64,000 nucleotides of DNA from JAHRVQ01 sp051278195 (lineage in GTDB: Bacteria > Pseudomonadota > Gammaproteobacteria > Pseudomonadales > Azotimanducaceae): contig JBNMQM010000017.1 of assembly GCA_051278195.1 (NCBI GenBank), positions 1-64,000 on the forward strand, given 5' to 3'. Both the position numbers and the translations under genes were made by a program. Within the stretch, counting starts at the first letter, position 1, and each line of letters opens with the position of its first letter. Of the stretch, positions 45,158-53,603 are shown one piece after another. The notes beneath the pieces were generated by a model. It was not told the origin of the DNA. It saw only the letters and a list, made by a program, of their open reading frames with translations, and made no database searches.

Positions 45158-45562
45158 TTATCTGTCCTTTTGATCTTCGTACCAGGGCGTGGTTATCATG
45201 CCGCCGATCCAGGCACCGATCCCGGTGCAAGCGGCTAGTGCCGAAACACCCAGCACTGCGGTTCTCGCGTCCTGTTCAATGTTGCCGAGAAAAATTGAGA
45301 GTATGGCTAGGCCCACGGATACCGCTAGCAACCAGAGCGCAGCGATTTTGAACGCCCGATCCGGGCGGTCATTGTCTTTGGTTTCAATCAGGCCGAGGCT
45401 CTTGAGCAGCTTGTCATCCAGTGTCTGCCCGGACTCGATTATGCGCCGTAGCGTTTCGTGCTTGGTTTCTCGTTTCCGAATGTTGCTCCAGACGCCTGCG
45501 ATGACGCAAGTACCTATAAACCCCCAAAATGCTAAAGCCGAAAGGCCCGCGCCAATTTCCAT
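45158..45562 (-). CDS. DUF6249-like membrane protein
   Basis: A 134-residue protein with an N-terminal hydrophobic segment (LSALAFWGFIGTCVIAGVW), a basic stretch KRETKHETLRRIIESG typical of the DUF6249 family, and two C-terminal hydrophobic segments. The function of the family is unknown, but members lie next to ECF sigma genes, as here. It is the first gene of the operon. Confidence 0.75.
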   Translation of the reverse strand: MEIGAGLSALAFWGFIGTCVIAGVWSNIRKRETKHETLRRIIESGQTLDDKLLKSLGLIETKDNDRPDRAFKIAALWLLAVSVGLAILSIFLGNIEQDARTAVLGVSALAACTGIGAWIGGMITTPWYEDQKDR

Positions 45563-45685
45563 TGTTTTGCCTCAAATGCTGGTTCGTTAATAAGATAGAT
45601 GCATCAGTATCCTGTTTTAGATGCAGGGTGCTAAAAAGAAATTTTGGTTTATGCTCTGTTCAACTAATTTTTAGGACTCGCGCTC

Positions 45686-46318
45686 GTGAACATCGATCAC
45701 TTAATGTGGGCCTGTGCAGATCTCGACACGGGTATTTCGCAGTTAGCGGATCTGACGGGTATCACAGCCGCGTATTCAGGTCGTCACGCTGGTCAGGGAA
45801 CGCGCAACGCGCTGATGGCCCTTGGTGATGATTGTTATCTGGAAATAATTGCTCCAGACCCTGAGCAATCTCTGGAAGGAACCTTTGGCGGCAGGCTCGC
45901 CAAGTTAACGAATAGCGGTTTGTTGTCCTGGGCGATGGCTTGCCGGGATTTGGAGAGCCACAGACTTAAGCTCAGTCAAAGCGGATACTTGACGACAAAT
46001 GTACAAACCACCGCGCGCGAGAATCCCAATGGCGAGCAGCTGACATGGCAGTTACTATTTGTCCGAAGCTTGCGCGGCGCGCCCTTTTTTATTGATTGGT
46101 TGAACTGTGTCCACCCGGCAACGACCAGCCCAGCTGGGTGTGAGCTCAAAAACCTCACACTCAAGGCGCCTGAAATATCGGAGCTTGCCGCGCTCGTGGG
46201 CGAGGTGGGTCGGTTGTGTCTGGAAGGCGACGATGAAATAGGGCTGCATGCACGAATAGAATCGCCTAACGGCGAGGTTTTGCTAACACCGCTGGTTACG
46301 TCCATTCAGGTTTTTTGA
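45686..46318 (+). CDS. VOC-superfamily (glyoxalase-like) protein
   Basis: A 210-residue protein starting MNIDHLMWACADLDTGI, typical of glyoxalase-like domains that bind a metal through a His and a Glu; YLEIIAPDP holds a second ligand. The GTG start has AGGA upstream. Substrate unknown. It is divergent from the DUF6249 gene. Confidence 0.85.
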   Translation: MNIDHLMWACADLDTGISQLADLTGITAAYSGRHAGQGTRNALMALGDDCYLEIIAPDPEQSLEGTFGGRLAKLTNSGLLSWAMACRDLESHRLKLSQSGYLTTNVQTTARENPNGEQLTWQLLFVRSLRGAPFFIDWLNCVHPATTSPAGCELKNLTLKAPEISELAALVGEVGRLCLEGDDEIGLHARIESPNGEVLLTPLVTSIQVF

Positions 46319-46394
46319 TTTGAGAATGGTTGGCTTGGCTATGCGACTATGCTGAGATCATGATGTCTTGGCGACAAAGGGAAGTGATCGATCA

Positions 46395-46766
46395 ATGAAA
46401 GACTGCAATCAGTGCGGCAAGTGCTGCCAAATTTATGGTGGCAGCGGCGGGCTCAGTGTCACGCAGGACGAAATTGACTGGTGGGATGATCACCGTCCTG
46501 AGATCGCCCGATATGTAAGCGATGGCCAAATTTGGATCGACCCCAAAACAGGTGAGCAACTCGGTGGCTGTCCTTGGCTGCGGAAATTGCCAGACGAGGA
46601 AAAGTACACCTGCGATATCTATTTTGATCGTCCCGACGACTGCCGGCAGTATCCTGTAATGGTCAGCGACATGATTAGAGATGAGTGCGAAATGATCGAA
46701 GTGAAAGATTTGTTAAACCCATCGGCAGCGCAAGAACATTTAAATCGGATCACCTCCCGGGGTTGA
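46395..46766 (+). CDS. YkgJ-family cysteine-cluster protein
   Basis: A 123-residue protein with CNQCGKCCQ at the start and further cysteines at GGCPWL, YTCDIY, DDCRQYP and RDECEM, the YkgJ/CxxCxxCC family pattern, thought to bind zinc or an iron-sulfur cluster. No biochemical role is established. ATG at 46395 is chosen as the family start; an in-frame ATG at 46368 adds nine residues. Confidence 0.85.
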   Translation: MKDCNQCGKCCQIYGGSGGLSVTQDEIDWWDDHRPEIARYVSDGQIWIDPKTGEQLGGCPWLRKLPDEEKYTCDIYFDRPDDCRQYPVMVSDMIRDECEMIEVKDLLNPSAAQEHLNRITSRG

Positions 46767-46775
46767 GCAATTCCA

Positions 46776-46801
46776 TTAACCAGCTCTCTTAATCAGCTCT
46801 C
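46776..46801. repeat. Tandem 13-bp duplication after the YkgJ-like gene
   Basis: TTAACCAGCTCTC (46776-46788) and TTAATCAGCTCTC (46789-46801) differ at one base. It starts 10 bases after the stop codon. Confidence 0.85.
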
Positions 46802-46848
46802 CTCAACGGCGCTAATAACGACGTGAAACCGAGAAACATCCTACTTTT

Positions 46849-46862
46849 TTGACATAGATCAA
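46849..46862 (+). promoter_or_regulatory. FNR/DNR-type binding site upstream of norB
   Basis: TTGACATAGATCAA matches the dyad TTGAY-N4-RTCAA of FNR, ANR and DNR regulators. A class II position (centre at about -41.5) would put the transcription start near 46897, about 114 bases before norB. It implies induction by low oxygen or nitric oxide. Confidence 0.75.
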
Positions 46863-47010
46863 TTGATCGCCTCTTTAGTCGCTGAATACCTCTCTTGATC
46901 GCCCGCGGATAGGTATCTAATACATGCATGCAAAATACAATTTAAAAAAATCTGCGTTTCACTTCGCTTGAACTTCAGAGTGAATGTGAATGCCCTAAAA
47001 AGGGATGTGT

Positions 47011-49311
47011 ATGCAAAGTTACAAAGCGGTGTTCAGTACAAGTGCACTGTGGAAAATATTAGCGATATCCACAGTCATCAGCATGAGTATCTTGCTGTTC
47101 TTTGGGCGAGAGATTTATCAACAGGCGCCACCTCTACCCAGTAAAGTGATCACTAGTAGTGGGTCGGTTATTTATACGCTTGATGATGTTCAGCGAGGTC
47201 AGAACATATGGCAGTCGTTGGGGGGCATGCAGAAGGGTACAGTTTGGGGACATGGAAGTTATCTAGCACCCGATTGGAGTGCAGATTGGCTGCACCGAGA
47301 AGCCCTGGCGATACTGGATCTGGAGGCGATGAAAAATCACGGTGCAAACTTTGATGCAATCGAGTTAACCCAGCAGGCAGTTCTGAAGGCGCTGCTAAGA
47401 CTTGAGATTCGTGAAAATACTTGGGATAGCAGTTCTGGTGAGATAACCGTTAGTGCTACGCGAAGTGAGGCTATTGCCCGAGTAGCAAAGCACTATTCAG
47501 ATGTATTCCAGTCTAAAAATGACGACAATTCTCGTCAGCTAAGAGAGCAGTACGCATTCTCGACCGCAGTCACGCTTGGTGATGATGATATGCATGCTCT
47601 GTCTGCCTTCATTTTCTGGACCAGTTGGAGTGCCGTCACGAATCGCCCTGATGACAATATCTCCTATACCAGTAACTGGCCCTATGATCCTTTGGTCGAT
47701 AATACGCCGCCAGGTAGCTTGCTCATCTGGACCTTAATCAGTGTGATCCTACTGATCGGAGCAACCGGCGCGTTGGTTTGGTTTTATGCCCAACAATATG
47801 ATATTTGGCGCGACGATCTCGAACCCGAAGGTGGTGTTGCTGAGGATAATCTGCTCACTCAGGCCGTTCAGACACCTTCCATGAAAGCGACGGCCAAATA
47901 TTTCTGGACGGTGATTGCCTTGTTTGGCTTACAAATTATTCTCGGCACTATTACCGCTCACTATGCGGTAGAGGGGCAGGACTTTTATGGTTTCCCATTG
48001 TCCGAGTACCTTCCTTATAGCGTCACACGAACCTGGCACACACAGTTAGCGGTATTTTGGATTGCAACGGCATGGTTGGCGACGGGTCTATATGTCGCCC
48101 CGCTTATCTCTGGGCACGAACCTAAATACCAGCATTGGGGCGTGAACTTTTTGTACGTTTGCCTGTTGATCATTGTGGTCGGGTCCTTCGCTGGAGAATG
48201 GCTTGGTATTAACCAATTCTTCAGTGATCTAACAATGAACTTCTGGTTTGGCCATCAGGGTTATGAATACGTTGATCTCGGTCGGTTCTGGCAGATATTC
48301 CTCTTCGTCGGTCTGATCGTTTGGCTAATACTGATGTTTCGTGCATTGCTGCCTGCGATCTTGAAGAAGGATGCCAGTCGATCTCTCATCATGTTGTTGA
48401 CCCTATCGGCGGTTGCCATTGGGTTGCTCTACGGTGCCGGACTTGCCTGGGGGCAACATACGCACATCAGCATTATGGAATATTGGCGTTGGTGGGTGGT
48501 TCATCTTTGGGTCGAAGGTGTTTTCGAAGTCTTCGCGACCACGATCATTGCTTTGCTATTCGTCAAAATGGGCTTGCTGCGAGACTCAACGGCAACGATA
48601 TCGGTTCTGTTTGCCACCATTGTGTTTCTCACGGGGGGCGTCCTCGGTACATTCCATCACTTGTACTGGAGTGGTACACCAATCTCCGTCATCGCCTTAG
48701 GTGGTGTGTTCTCTGCCCTTGAGGTTGTGCCGCTGGCGGTCATTGGCTTTGAAGCCTATCAACACGCCAAGTTAGAAAGGCAGGCAACATGGACGGCTTT
48801 CTATCACTGGCCTTTGAAGTTCTTTGCGGCGGTTTCGTTCTGGAATTTGGTCGGTGCTGGCTTGCTCGGGTTCTTGATAAACACACCGTTAGCTTTGTAT
48901 TACATGCAGGGCTTAAACACGACTGCTGCGCACGCGCATGGGGCGATGTTTGGTGTTTACGGCATGTTGGGTATTGGTTTGATGCTTTTCTGTTTTAGAG
49001 GCATGGCACCCGACTTCGAATGGAACCGAACCTGGATGAACTGGTCATTCTGGAGTCTGAATGCAGGCCTGGTATTGATGATCGTCTTTGCACTTTTACC
49101 CGCGGGCTTATGGCAGACCTACAACGCCAATGTGCACGGCTATTGGTATGCGCGTTCAGCAGAGTTCATTCACAGCCCCCTAATGGAATCATTAGTATGG
49201 TTGCGTGTGCCCGGTGATGTGGTATTCGCCTTTGGGGCGTTTGCGCTATTTGTCGCGATGATTGGGGTGTTCAAAGCGGTATGGACACAGAATAAGCTTG
49301 CTGTAAGTTAG
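47011..49311 (+). CDS. norB: Quinol-dependent nitric oxide reductase (qNOR, NorZ type)
   Basis: A 766-residue single-chain enzyme reducing nitric oxide to nitrous oxide with electrons from quinol. The N-terminal extension fused to the NorB part (about 30-230, GQNIWQSLGGMQKGTVWGHG) lacks a heme-c motif, as in qNOR. The heme/copper-type histidines lie in RTWHTQLAVFW, WVVHLWVEGVFEVF, GTFHHLYW and AAHAHGAMFGVYG. ATG at 47011 has AGGG six bases upstream; ATG at 47005 is too close. No nitrite reductase is near, so nitric oxide detoxification is likely. Confidence 0.94.
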   Translation: MQSYKAVFSTSALWKILAISTVISMSILLFFGREIYQQAPPLPSKVITSSGSVIYTLDDVQRGQNIWQSLGGMQKGTVWGHGSYLAPDWSADWLHREALAILDLEAMKNHGANFDAIELTQQAVLKALLRLEIRENTWDSSSGEITVSATRSEAIARVAKHYSDVFQSKNDDNSRQLREQYAFSTAVTLGDDDMHALSAFIFWTSWSAVTNRPDDNISYTSNWPYDPLVDNTPPGSLLIWTLISVILLIGATGALVWFYAQQYDIWRDDLEPEGGVAEDNLLTQAVQTPSMKATAKYFWTVIALFGLQIILGTITAHYAVEGQDFYGFPLSEYLPYSVTRTWHTQLAVFWIATAWLATGLYVAPLISGHEPKYQHWGVNFLYVCLLIIVVGSFAGEWLGINQFFSDLTMNFWFGHQGYEYVDLGRFWQIFLFVGLIVWLILMFRALLPAILKKDASRSLIMLLTLSAVAIGLLYGAGLAWGQHTHISIMEYWRWWVVHLWVEGVFEVFATTIIALLFVKMGLLRDSTATISVLFATIVFLTGGVLGTFHHLYWSGTPISVIALGGVFSALEVVPLAVIGFEAYQHAKLERQATWTAFYHWPLKFFAAVSFWNLVGAGLLGFLINTPLALYYMQGLNTTAAHAHGAMFGVYGMLGIGLMLFCFRGMAPDFEWNRTWMNWSFWSLNAGLVLMIVFALLPAGLWQTYNANVHGYWYARSAEFIHSPLMESLVWLRVPGDVVFAFGAFALFVAMIGVFKAVWTQNKLAVS

Positions 49312-49403
49312 TGCCGCTGATGCCTAGTCGGGGGCGCCTAGCTCCGCGTCTGCCTTAGCTTGGTATTGTTTTTGTTCTGTTCTGGGAATGTCTAATGCTG
49401 GGG

Positions 49404-49486
49404 GATTGCCTCTCATCACTTCATTTTTGTGATTGGATACGGCGGGTCATTCGCCCTCTCACAATTTGATTTTTGTGTTGGGTAAC
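49404..49486. repeat. Imperfect ~46-bp tandem duplication between norB and tmRNA
   Basis: The block from about 49404 (ATTGCCTCTCATCACTTCAT...) reappears from about 49450; ATTTTTGTG and TGG.TAAC/TGGATAC are the best matching parts. The second copy runs into a hairpin at 49467-49498 (13 of 14 pairs, loop GGGT). No T-run follows, so it is not a clear terminator for tmRNA. Confidence 0.6.
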
Positions 49487-49551
49487 ACAAGAATCAAAAT
49501 GCTGCCGGGCCTTGATCTTCGGTCCGTCTAGCGACGAACCTGCAGACAAGT

Positions 49552-49930
49552 TGGTGGAGGCGGCGGGTTTCGAACCCGCGTCCGTCAGTACTCTGCCTTC
49601 GGCTCTACATGTTTATTCCGTCTACTGTTTAACCTCTCACTGGCCCGACGAAAAGGGATTAAGAGGCGAGCTTGCTTTAAGTTTAGCTGCTTTAGCCACA
49701 AGCGGGGCCTGACAGCGGTCCCATGAGTCGTGCACCCGGTTTAAATACATGGGCACATTCGCCCCGGGTCAAGCTGGTACTAAATTACTCTAAAAGAGTT
49801 TTTTAGGCAGCTAATGCGTAGTTTTCGTCATTGGCAACTGTAAAAGTTACAGTAATTGATTTACGAGAGTTACTACCCTCTCGACATGCACCTTAGGGTT
49901 CGCTACCGGCGTCGAATCCAAATCGCCCCC
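49552..49930 (-). ncRNA. ssrA: Transfer-messenger RNA (tmRNA)
   Basis: A 379-base tmRNA that rescues stalled ribosomes with SmpB. The acceptor stem GGGGGCG pairs with CGCCTCC, with the alanine-identity G3-U70 pair, followed by A and an encoded CCA. The T-arm reads GCGGGTTCGAAACCCGC. The tag reading frame at 49803-49835 codes ANDENYALAA and a stop, the gammaproteobacterial tag. It lies 65 bases below smpB on the same strand. Confidence 0.98.
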
Positions 49931-49956
49931 GTTTTAAAACCTTTCGTAGACCGCGC

Positions 49957-49984
49957 ATCTTACGGTAATTGCGCGACATCACAA
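49957..49984 (-). promoter_or_regulatory. Candidate ssrA promoter
   Basis: Minus-strand TTGTGA (49979-49984), 16 bases, TAAGAT (49957-49962). It gives a precursor with about 20 extra 5' bases to be removed by RNase P. Confidence 0.6.
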
Positions 49985-49995
49985 GCTCTCTGGGA

Positions 49996-50472
49996 CTAGT
50001 TGTTGTGGGCCTTCATGAGCCGCGCTTTGTCTCGATTCCAGTCTCGGTCCTTCATGGTCGCGCGCTTGTCGTGCAATTTTTTACCCGTCGCCAGTGCGAT
50101 CTCGAGTTTGACGTGATTCGCCTTCCAGTAGATCGATAGCGCAACACAGGTCTGGCCTTTCGCTTGGGTGGCGTTGACCAGTCTAGCAATCTCTTGCCTG
50201 TGTAATAGCAGTTTTCGGACTCGGGTGGGCTCCGCCAGAATGTGCGTAACAGCAGTTTGCAGCGGAGTAATGCTCATATTGCTGATAAAAGCCTCGCCGC
50301 CTTTCACAAAGACATAGCTTTCCGTTAGCTGGCACTTACCTTCGCGCAGGGATTTCACTTCCCAGCCAGCTAAGACGATACCGGCTTCAAGCTTATCTTC
50401 GATCTCAAATTCAAATCGGGCTCGCTTGTTTCTAGCGATGTTGCCCGTTGATTTTTGTGGTTTTTTGGCCAT
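49996..50472 (-). CDS. smpB: SsrA-binding protein SmpB
   Basis: A 158-residue OB-fold RNA-binding protein that delivers tmRNA to stalled ribosomes. The family features are IARNKRARFEFEIEDKLEAGIVLAGWEVKSL, SYVFVKGGEAFISNMSI, and the basic C-terminal tail KKLHDKRATMKDRDWNRDKARLM that enters the mRNA channel. It lies directly upstream of its RNA partner. Confidence 0.97.
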   Translation of the reverse strand: MAKKPQKSTGNIARNKRARFEFEIEDKLEAGIVLAGWEVKSLREGKCQLTESYVFVKGGEAFISNMSITPLQTAVTHILAEPTRVRKLLLHRQEIARLVNATQAKGQTCVALSIYWKANHVKLEIALATGKKLHDKRATMKDRDWNRDKARLMKAHNN

Positions 50473-50583
50473 GACGGTCTCTCATATTGGACGATCATTA
50501 TAGAGGGCCTCCCTGAGGGCGCAAGTCTCGCGCGAAGCCTCTTGATTCAAGGTAGCCTGATGATTGCTTATTGAGGCGGTGGA

Positions 50584-50625
50584 CTAAATACCTGACAATG
50601 CTTGAAATCATTTTCAGGTATTTAG
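50584..50625 (+). promoter_or_regulatory. Long hairpin over the symporter translation start
   Basis: CTAAATACCTGA (50584-50595) pairs perfectly with TCAGGTATTTAG (50614-50625); inside, AATG (50597-50600) pairs with CATT (50609-50612) around an 8-base loop. The right arm ends one base before the ATG at 50627 and covers the only AGG that could bind the ribosome. It may be a translational switch or a DNA operator; no T-run follows. Confidence 0.7.
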
Positions 50626-50626
50626 G

Positions 50627-51979
50627 ATGTCCCCAACTGAATCCGTACACGGCATGTGGTCCTCCCGCCTTATGTTTATTCTGGCGGCTGCAGGTTCTGC
50701 TGTGGGGCTGGGTAACATCTGGCGGTTCCCCTACATTGCTGGAGAAAACGGCGGCGGCGCTTTTGTTCTGGTCTACCTGATCTGTATTTTTCTGATCGGA
50801 ATCCCGATCCTCAGCTCAGAAATTCTGCTCGGCAGGGCCGGCCGACAAAGCCCAATCAACACCATGCTAGGGCTGGTCAAGCGCTCAGGCGCCAACAGAG
50901 GCTGGAATGTGATCGGTTGGATGGGAGCGTTGGCTGGATTCATGATTTTGTCTTTTTATGCAGTGATTGCTGGTTGGGCCATGGCCTATGTTGCAGAATC
51001 TGCTTCTGGCACGTTTGTCGGCGTGGACAGCGATGGTGCGACCAAGGCGTTTAACGATTTTGTCGGTGACCCCGCCCAGGTACTTTTTTGGCATGCCATC
51101 TTTATGGTGATGACGATCTTTATCGTCGGACGTGGCGTCAACGAAGGTCTTGAGAAAGCGGTTAAATACTTAATGCCGGCCTTGCTTGTATTGCTGCTGA
51201 TATTGGTTGGTTACGCTTCTACCACTGGGTATTTCGGTGAGGGTTTGTCATTTCTCTTCTCGCTTAACTTCGACAAGCTCACTTGGAATGGTGTGCTGAT
51301 GGCGATGGGTCAAGCGTTCTTTACGTTGAGTCTGGGCATGGGCGCCATCATGACTTATGGCGCCTATATGCCAAAGGATGCCTCAATCGTAAAATCGGCA
51401 ACCATCATCGCGTTGATAGATACCAGTGTCGCTTTGCTGGCTGGGATGGCCATCTTCCCGCTGGTGTTTGCTAACGGCCTTGAGAGTAGTTCCGGTCCCG
51501 GTCTGATGTTTGTGACTCTGCCGCTTGCCTTCGGCCAGATGAGTGGTGGCGTGGTGTTCGGTACCTTGTTCTTTTTGTTAGTCACTTTTGCGGCGATCAC
51601 CTCTGCGATTTCCCTTATTGAGCCGGCGCTGGCATGGCTGGTAGAGCATCTGCACGTTAGCCGTGTTCGCGGTTCAATTCTTGTGGGTGGTGTTGCCTGG
51701 TTTGTGGGCTTGGGCAGCGCGTTTTCAACCAATATCTGGTCTGACCTCATGATTTTGCCTGGGATGAATTTTTTCGACACGATGGACTACGTCTCTAACA
51801 ATATCATGCTGCCGCTCGGCGGCATGTTGATCGCGCTGTTCTGCGGTTGGGCGCTAGATAAGTCCGTCAGCGAAGAGCAGCTGCAGTTGTCGAGTGCGCA
51901 GTTTGCGATCTGGCAGGTGCTGGTGAGGTTTGTGGCGCCGTTAGCAGTGGGCGCTGTATTTGTTCTGACGTTTATCTAA
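50627..51979 (+). CDS. Sodium-dependent transporter of the NSS (SNF) family
   Basis: A 450-residue LeuT-fold symporter with about 11 transmembrane helices. Helix 1 has the sodium- and substrate-binding AAAGSAVGLGNIWRFPYIAG and GENGGGAFVLVYL; LLGRAGRQSPI follows helix 2. Bacterial members mostly import amino acids or amines with sodium; the substrate is unknown. The stop overlaps the ratA start (TAATG), so the two are translated together. ratA and smpB are often neighbours; here this gene lies between them. Confidence 0.94.
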   Translation: MSPTESVHGMWSSRLMFILAAAGSAVGLGNIWRFPYIAGENGGGAFVLVYLICIFLIGIPILSSEILLGRAGRQSPINTMLGLVKRSGANRGWNVIGWMGALAGFMILSFYAVIAGWAMAYVAESASGTFVGVDSDGATKAFNDFVGDPAQVLFWHAIFMVMTIFIVGRGVNEGLEKAVKYLMPALLVLLLILVGYASTTGYFGEGLSFLFSLNFDKLTWNGVLMAMGQAFFTLSLGMGAIMTYGAYMPKDASIVKSATIIALIDTSVALLAGMAIFPLVFANGLESSSGPGLMFVTLPLAFGQMSGGVVFGTLFFLLVTFAAITSAISLIEPALAWLVEHLHVSRVRGSILVGGVAWFVGLGSAFSTNIWSDLMILPGMNFFDTMDYVSNNIMLPLGGMLIALFCGWALDKSVSEEQLQLSSAQFAIWQVLVRFVAPLAVGAVFVLTFI

Positions 51980-52413
51980 TGCGAAGCATCCAGCGATCGG
52001 CGCTTGTGCCGTATTCGCCTCGGCAGATGTTCGATGTTGTGAACAATGTTGCTCGTTATAGCGAATATCTGCCTTGGTGCGATAGTAGTCGGATCATAAG
52101 TGAATCCGAATTCGAAATGGTCGCGAGCATCTCGCTGAAGGCAACCGGTATTCGGCAAAGCTTTACGACGCGCAACACATTGGACCAACCTAATAGAATT
52201 TCCATGGCGCATATGGAGGGACTTTTTTCATCTCTTCACGGCGAGTGGTATTTCAAGGCTCTGGGTGAAGACGGTTGTCGGGTGAGTCTTGATCTCAATT
52301 TTGATGTGCCGAGGACGCTCGCGGCTGTCGGTGCGGGTCGGGTCTTTGATCATGCGGCCGATAAGATGGTGGATGTGTTTTGCGTTCGAGCGAGTGAACT
52401 GTATGGCAGCTGA
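51979..52413 (+). CDS. ratA: RatA-like START-domain protein
   Basis: A 144-residue protein of the polyketide cyclase / Coq10 START superfamily. The start RSALVPYSPRQMFDVVNNVARYSEYLPWCDSS is characteristic. It has been described both as the ribosome-inhibiting toxin RatA and as a ubiquinone-binding Coq10 homologue; sequence alone does not decide. It overlaps the symporter gene and rnfH (by 11 bases). Confidence 0.93.
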   Translation: MRSIQRSALVPYSPRQMFDVVNNVARYSEYLPWCDSSRIISESEFEMVASISLKATGIRQSFTTRNTLDQPNRISMAHMEGLFSSLHGEWYFKALGEDGCRVSLDLNFDVPRTLAAVGAGRVFDHAADKMVDVFCVRASELYGS

Positions 52414-52702
52414 GGTTATGGTTGAGATAGTGGTTGAGGTCGTTTATGTCACAAAGAGTCGTCAGTTTTTAACATCAGTGACGCTCGCTGCTGGCAGCAG
52501 AGTAGATCAAAGTATTGAAGCCTCTGGTTTGTTCGACGACTTTCCTGAGCTGGAATCGAATGAAACCCAGGTGGGTATCTATGGCAAGAAAGTGTCTAGG
52601 GACCGGGTACTGGCAGATGGTGATCGGGTGGAAGTCTATCGACCGCTAGAAATAGACCCCATGCAAGCGCGGCGCAATCGAGCGGCCCGCAAGAAGCCCT
52701 AA
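52403..52702 (+). CDS. rnfH: RnfH-family ubiquitin-fold protein
   Basis: A 99-residue RnfH (UPF0125) protein with a beta-grasp fold: VEVVYVTKSRQFLTSVTL, QVGIYGKKVSRDRVLADGDRVEVYRPL, then a basic tail. Its function is not established. ATG at 52403 overlaps ratA; ATG at 52418 is an alternative that gives the more usual length. The N-terminal codons form a 12-bp tandem repeat (VMVEIVVEVVY). Confidence 0.92.
   Translation: MAAEVMVEIVVEVVYVTKSRQFLTSVTLAAGSRVDQSIEASGLFDDFPELESNETQVGIYGKKVSRDRVLADGDRVEVYRPLEIDPMQARRNRAARKKP
52412..52447. repeat. Three tandem 12-bp units at the ratA-rnfH junction
   Basis: GAGGTTATGGTT, GAGATAGTGGTT and GAGGTCGTTTAT start within the ratA stop codon and code for rnfH. 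The period keeps the reading frame. Confidence 0.65.
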
Positions 52703-52715
52703 TTGGGGCTGCTCG

Positions 52716-53063
52716 TTAGGATTTGGTCGCAAGGGCATCGGATGGTGCGTAGTCGCCCTCAAAGTAGCTCAAGCGCTCATCGATAAAATAAACCTGTAGG
52801 TTTTGCTGATGTCTCGTCAAGCCCGGGATGTCGATGGTGTAGATGTAGTCCCAGCGATCTTTGTCCAGGTGGTCGTCGATAACGGGATTGCCCAACACGA
52901 ACTGAACCTGGCGCTTGGTCATACCGGGTTTCAATTTGTCGATCATGGTTTGAGTGACCACGTTGCCCTGTTGAATGGTGATTCGATGTACCCCAGGGAA
53001 CTCATATGTGGAACATCCGGGCAGTAGTGCTAACAGCATCAGTAGGAAGTAATATTTTCGCAT
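52716..53063 (-). CDS. bamE: Outer-membrane assembly lipoprotein BamE
   Basis: A 115-residue lipoprotein of the BAM complex. Signal MRKYYFLLMLLALLPGC gives lipobox cysteine C17. The SmpA/OmlA fold shows VHRITIQQGN, LKPGMTKRQVQFVLGNPVI and DRWDYIYTI. The start at 53063 is fixed by the signal peptide. It is divergent from fur, as in pseudomonads. Confidence 0.96.
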   Translation of the reverse strand: MRKYYFLLMLLALLPGCSTYEFPGVHRITIQQGNVVTQTMIDKLKPGMTKRQVQFVLGNPVIDDHLDKDRWDYIYTIDIPGLTRHQQNLQVYFIDERLSYFEGDYAPSDALATKS

Positions 53064-53179
53064 TTGTCTTGGTTTCACTTTGCTTTGTTGCCAACCGCTA
53101 AGAATCTTTGGCAATTGATTTTGAAAAACGGGATACTACACCAAACCTTCAATCGCTTTAACCCCGGGCAATATATCCT

Positions 53180-53596
53180 ATGCCAGCTGAAACTCAGGGA
53201 ATCAAAGACGCCGGACTTAAAATCACTTTGCCTCGCGTTAAGATTCTCCAAATACTAGAAAGTTCAAGTATCCATCATATGAGTGCAGAAGACGTCTATA
53301 AGACGCTTTTGACCAATGGGGAGGAAATTGGGCTGGCGACGGTATACCGGGTTCTCACGCAGTTCGAAGATGCAGGTCTGGTCGTCCGGCATAATTTCGA
53401 AGGCGGCCACTCAGTCTTCGAGGTGGCAACAGAAGAGCATCACGATCATATCGTCTGTGTTAAATGCGGGAGAGTGGAAGAGTTTCGAGATGACGAGATT
53501 GAGGCCAGGCAGAAGTTGGTGGCCAACAGTCTTGGTTTCGAGCTGACGGACCACAACTTGAACATGTACGGTCTCTGTCCCGATTGTCGAAAATAG
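53180..53596 (+). CDS. fur: Ferric uptake regulator Fur
   Basis: A 138-residue iron-responsive repressor. The winged helix (LKITLPRVKILQILE, GLATVYRVLTQFEDAGLV) is followed by the metal-binding domain with HHDHIVCVKCGRVEEF and a second CPDC pair at the C-terminus. It lies between bamE (divergent) and recN (convergent). No clear Fur box was identified in the short upstream region. Confidence 0.97.
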   Translation: MPAETQGIKDAGLKITLPRVKILQILESSSIHHMSAEDVYKTLLTNGEEIGLATVYRVLTQFEDAGLVVRHNFEGGHSVFEVATEEHHDHIVCVKCGRVEEFRDDEIEARQKLVANSLGFELTDHNLNMYGLCPDCRK

Positions 53597-53603
53597 CCAG
53601 TTT

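Noticed and set aside
49467..49498. Hairpin 54 bases beyond tmRNA as its terminator
   Set aside because: The stem is good, but the minus-strand sequence after it has no T-run.
49473..49712. Open reading frame antisense to tmRNA (VEAAGFEPASV...)
   Set aside because: It is the reverse complement of the 3' part of ssrA, a well-known false gene in automatic annotation.
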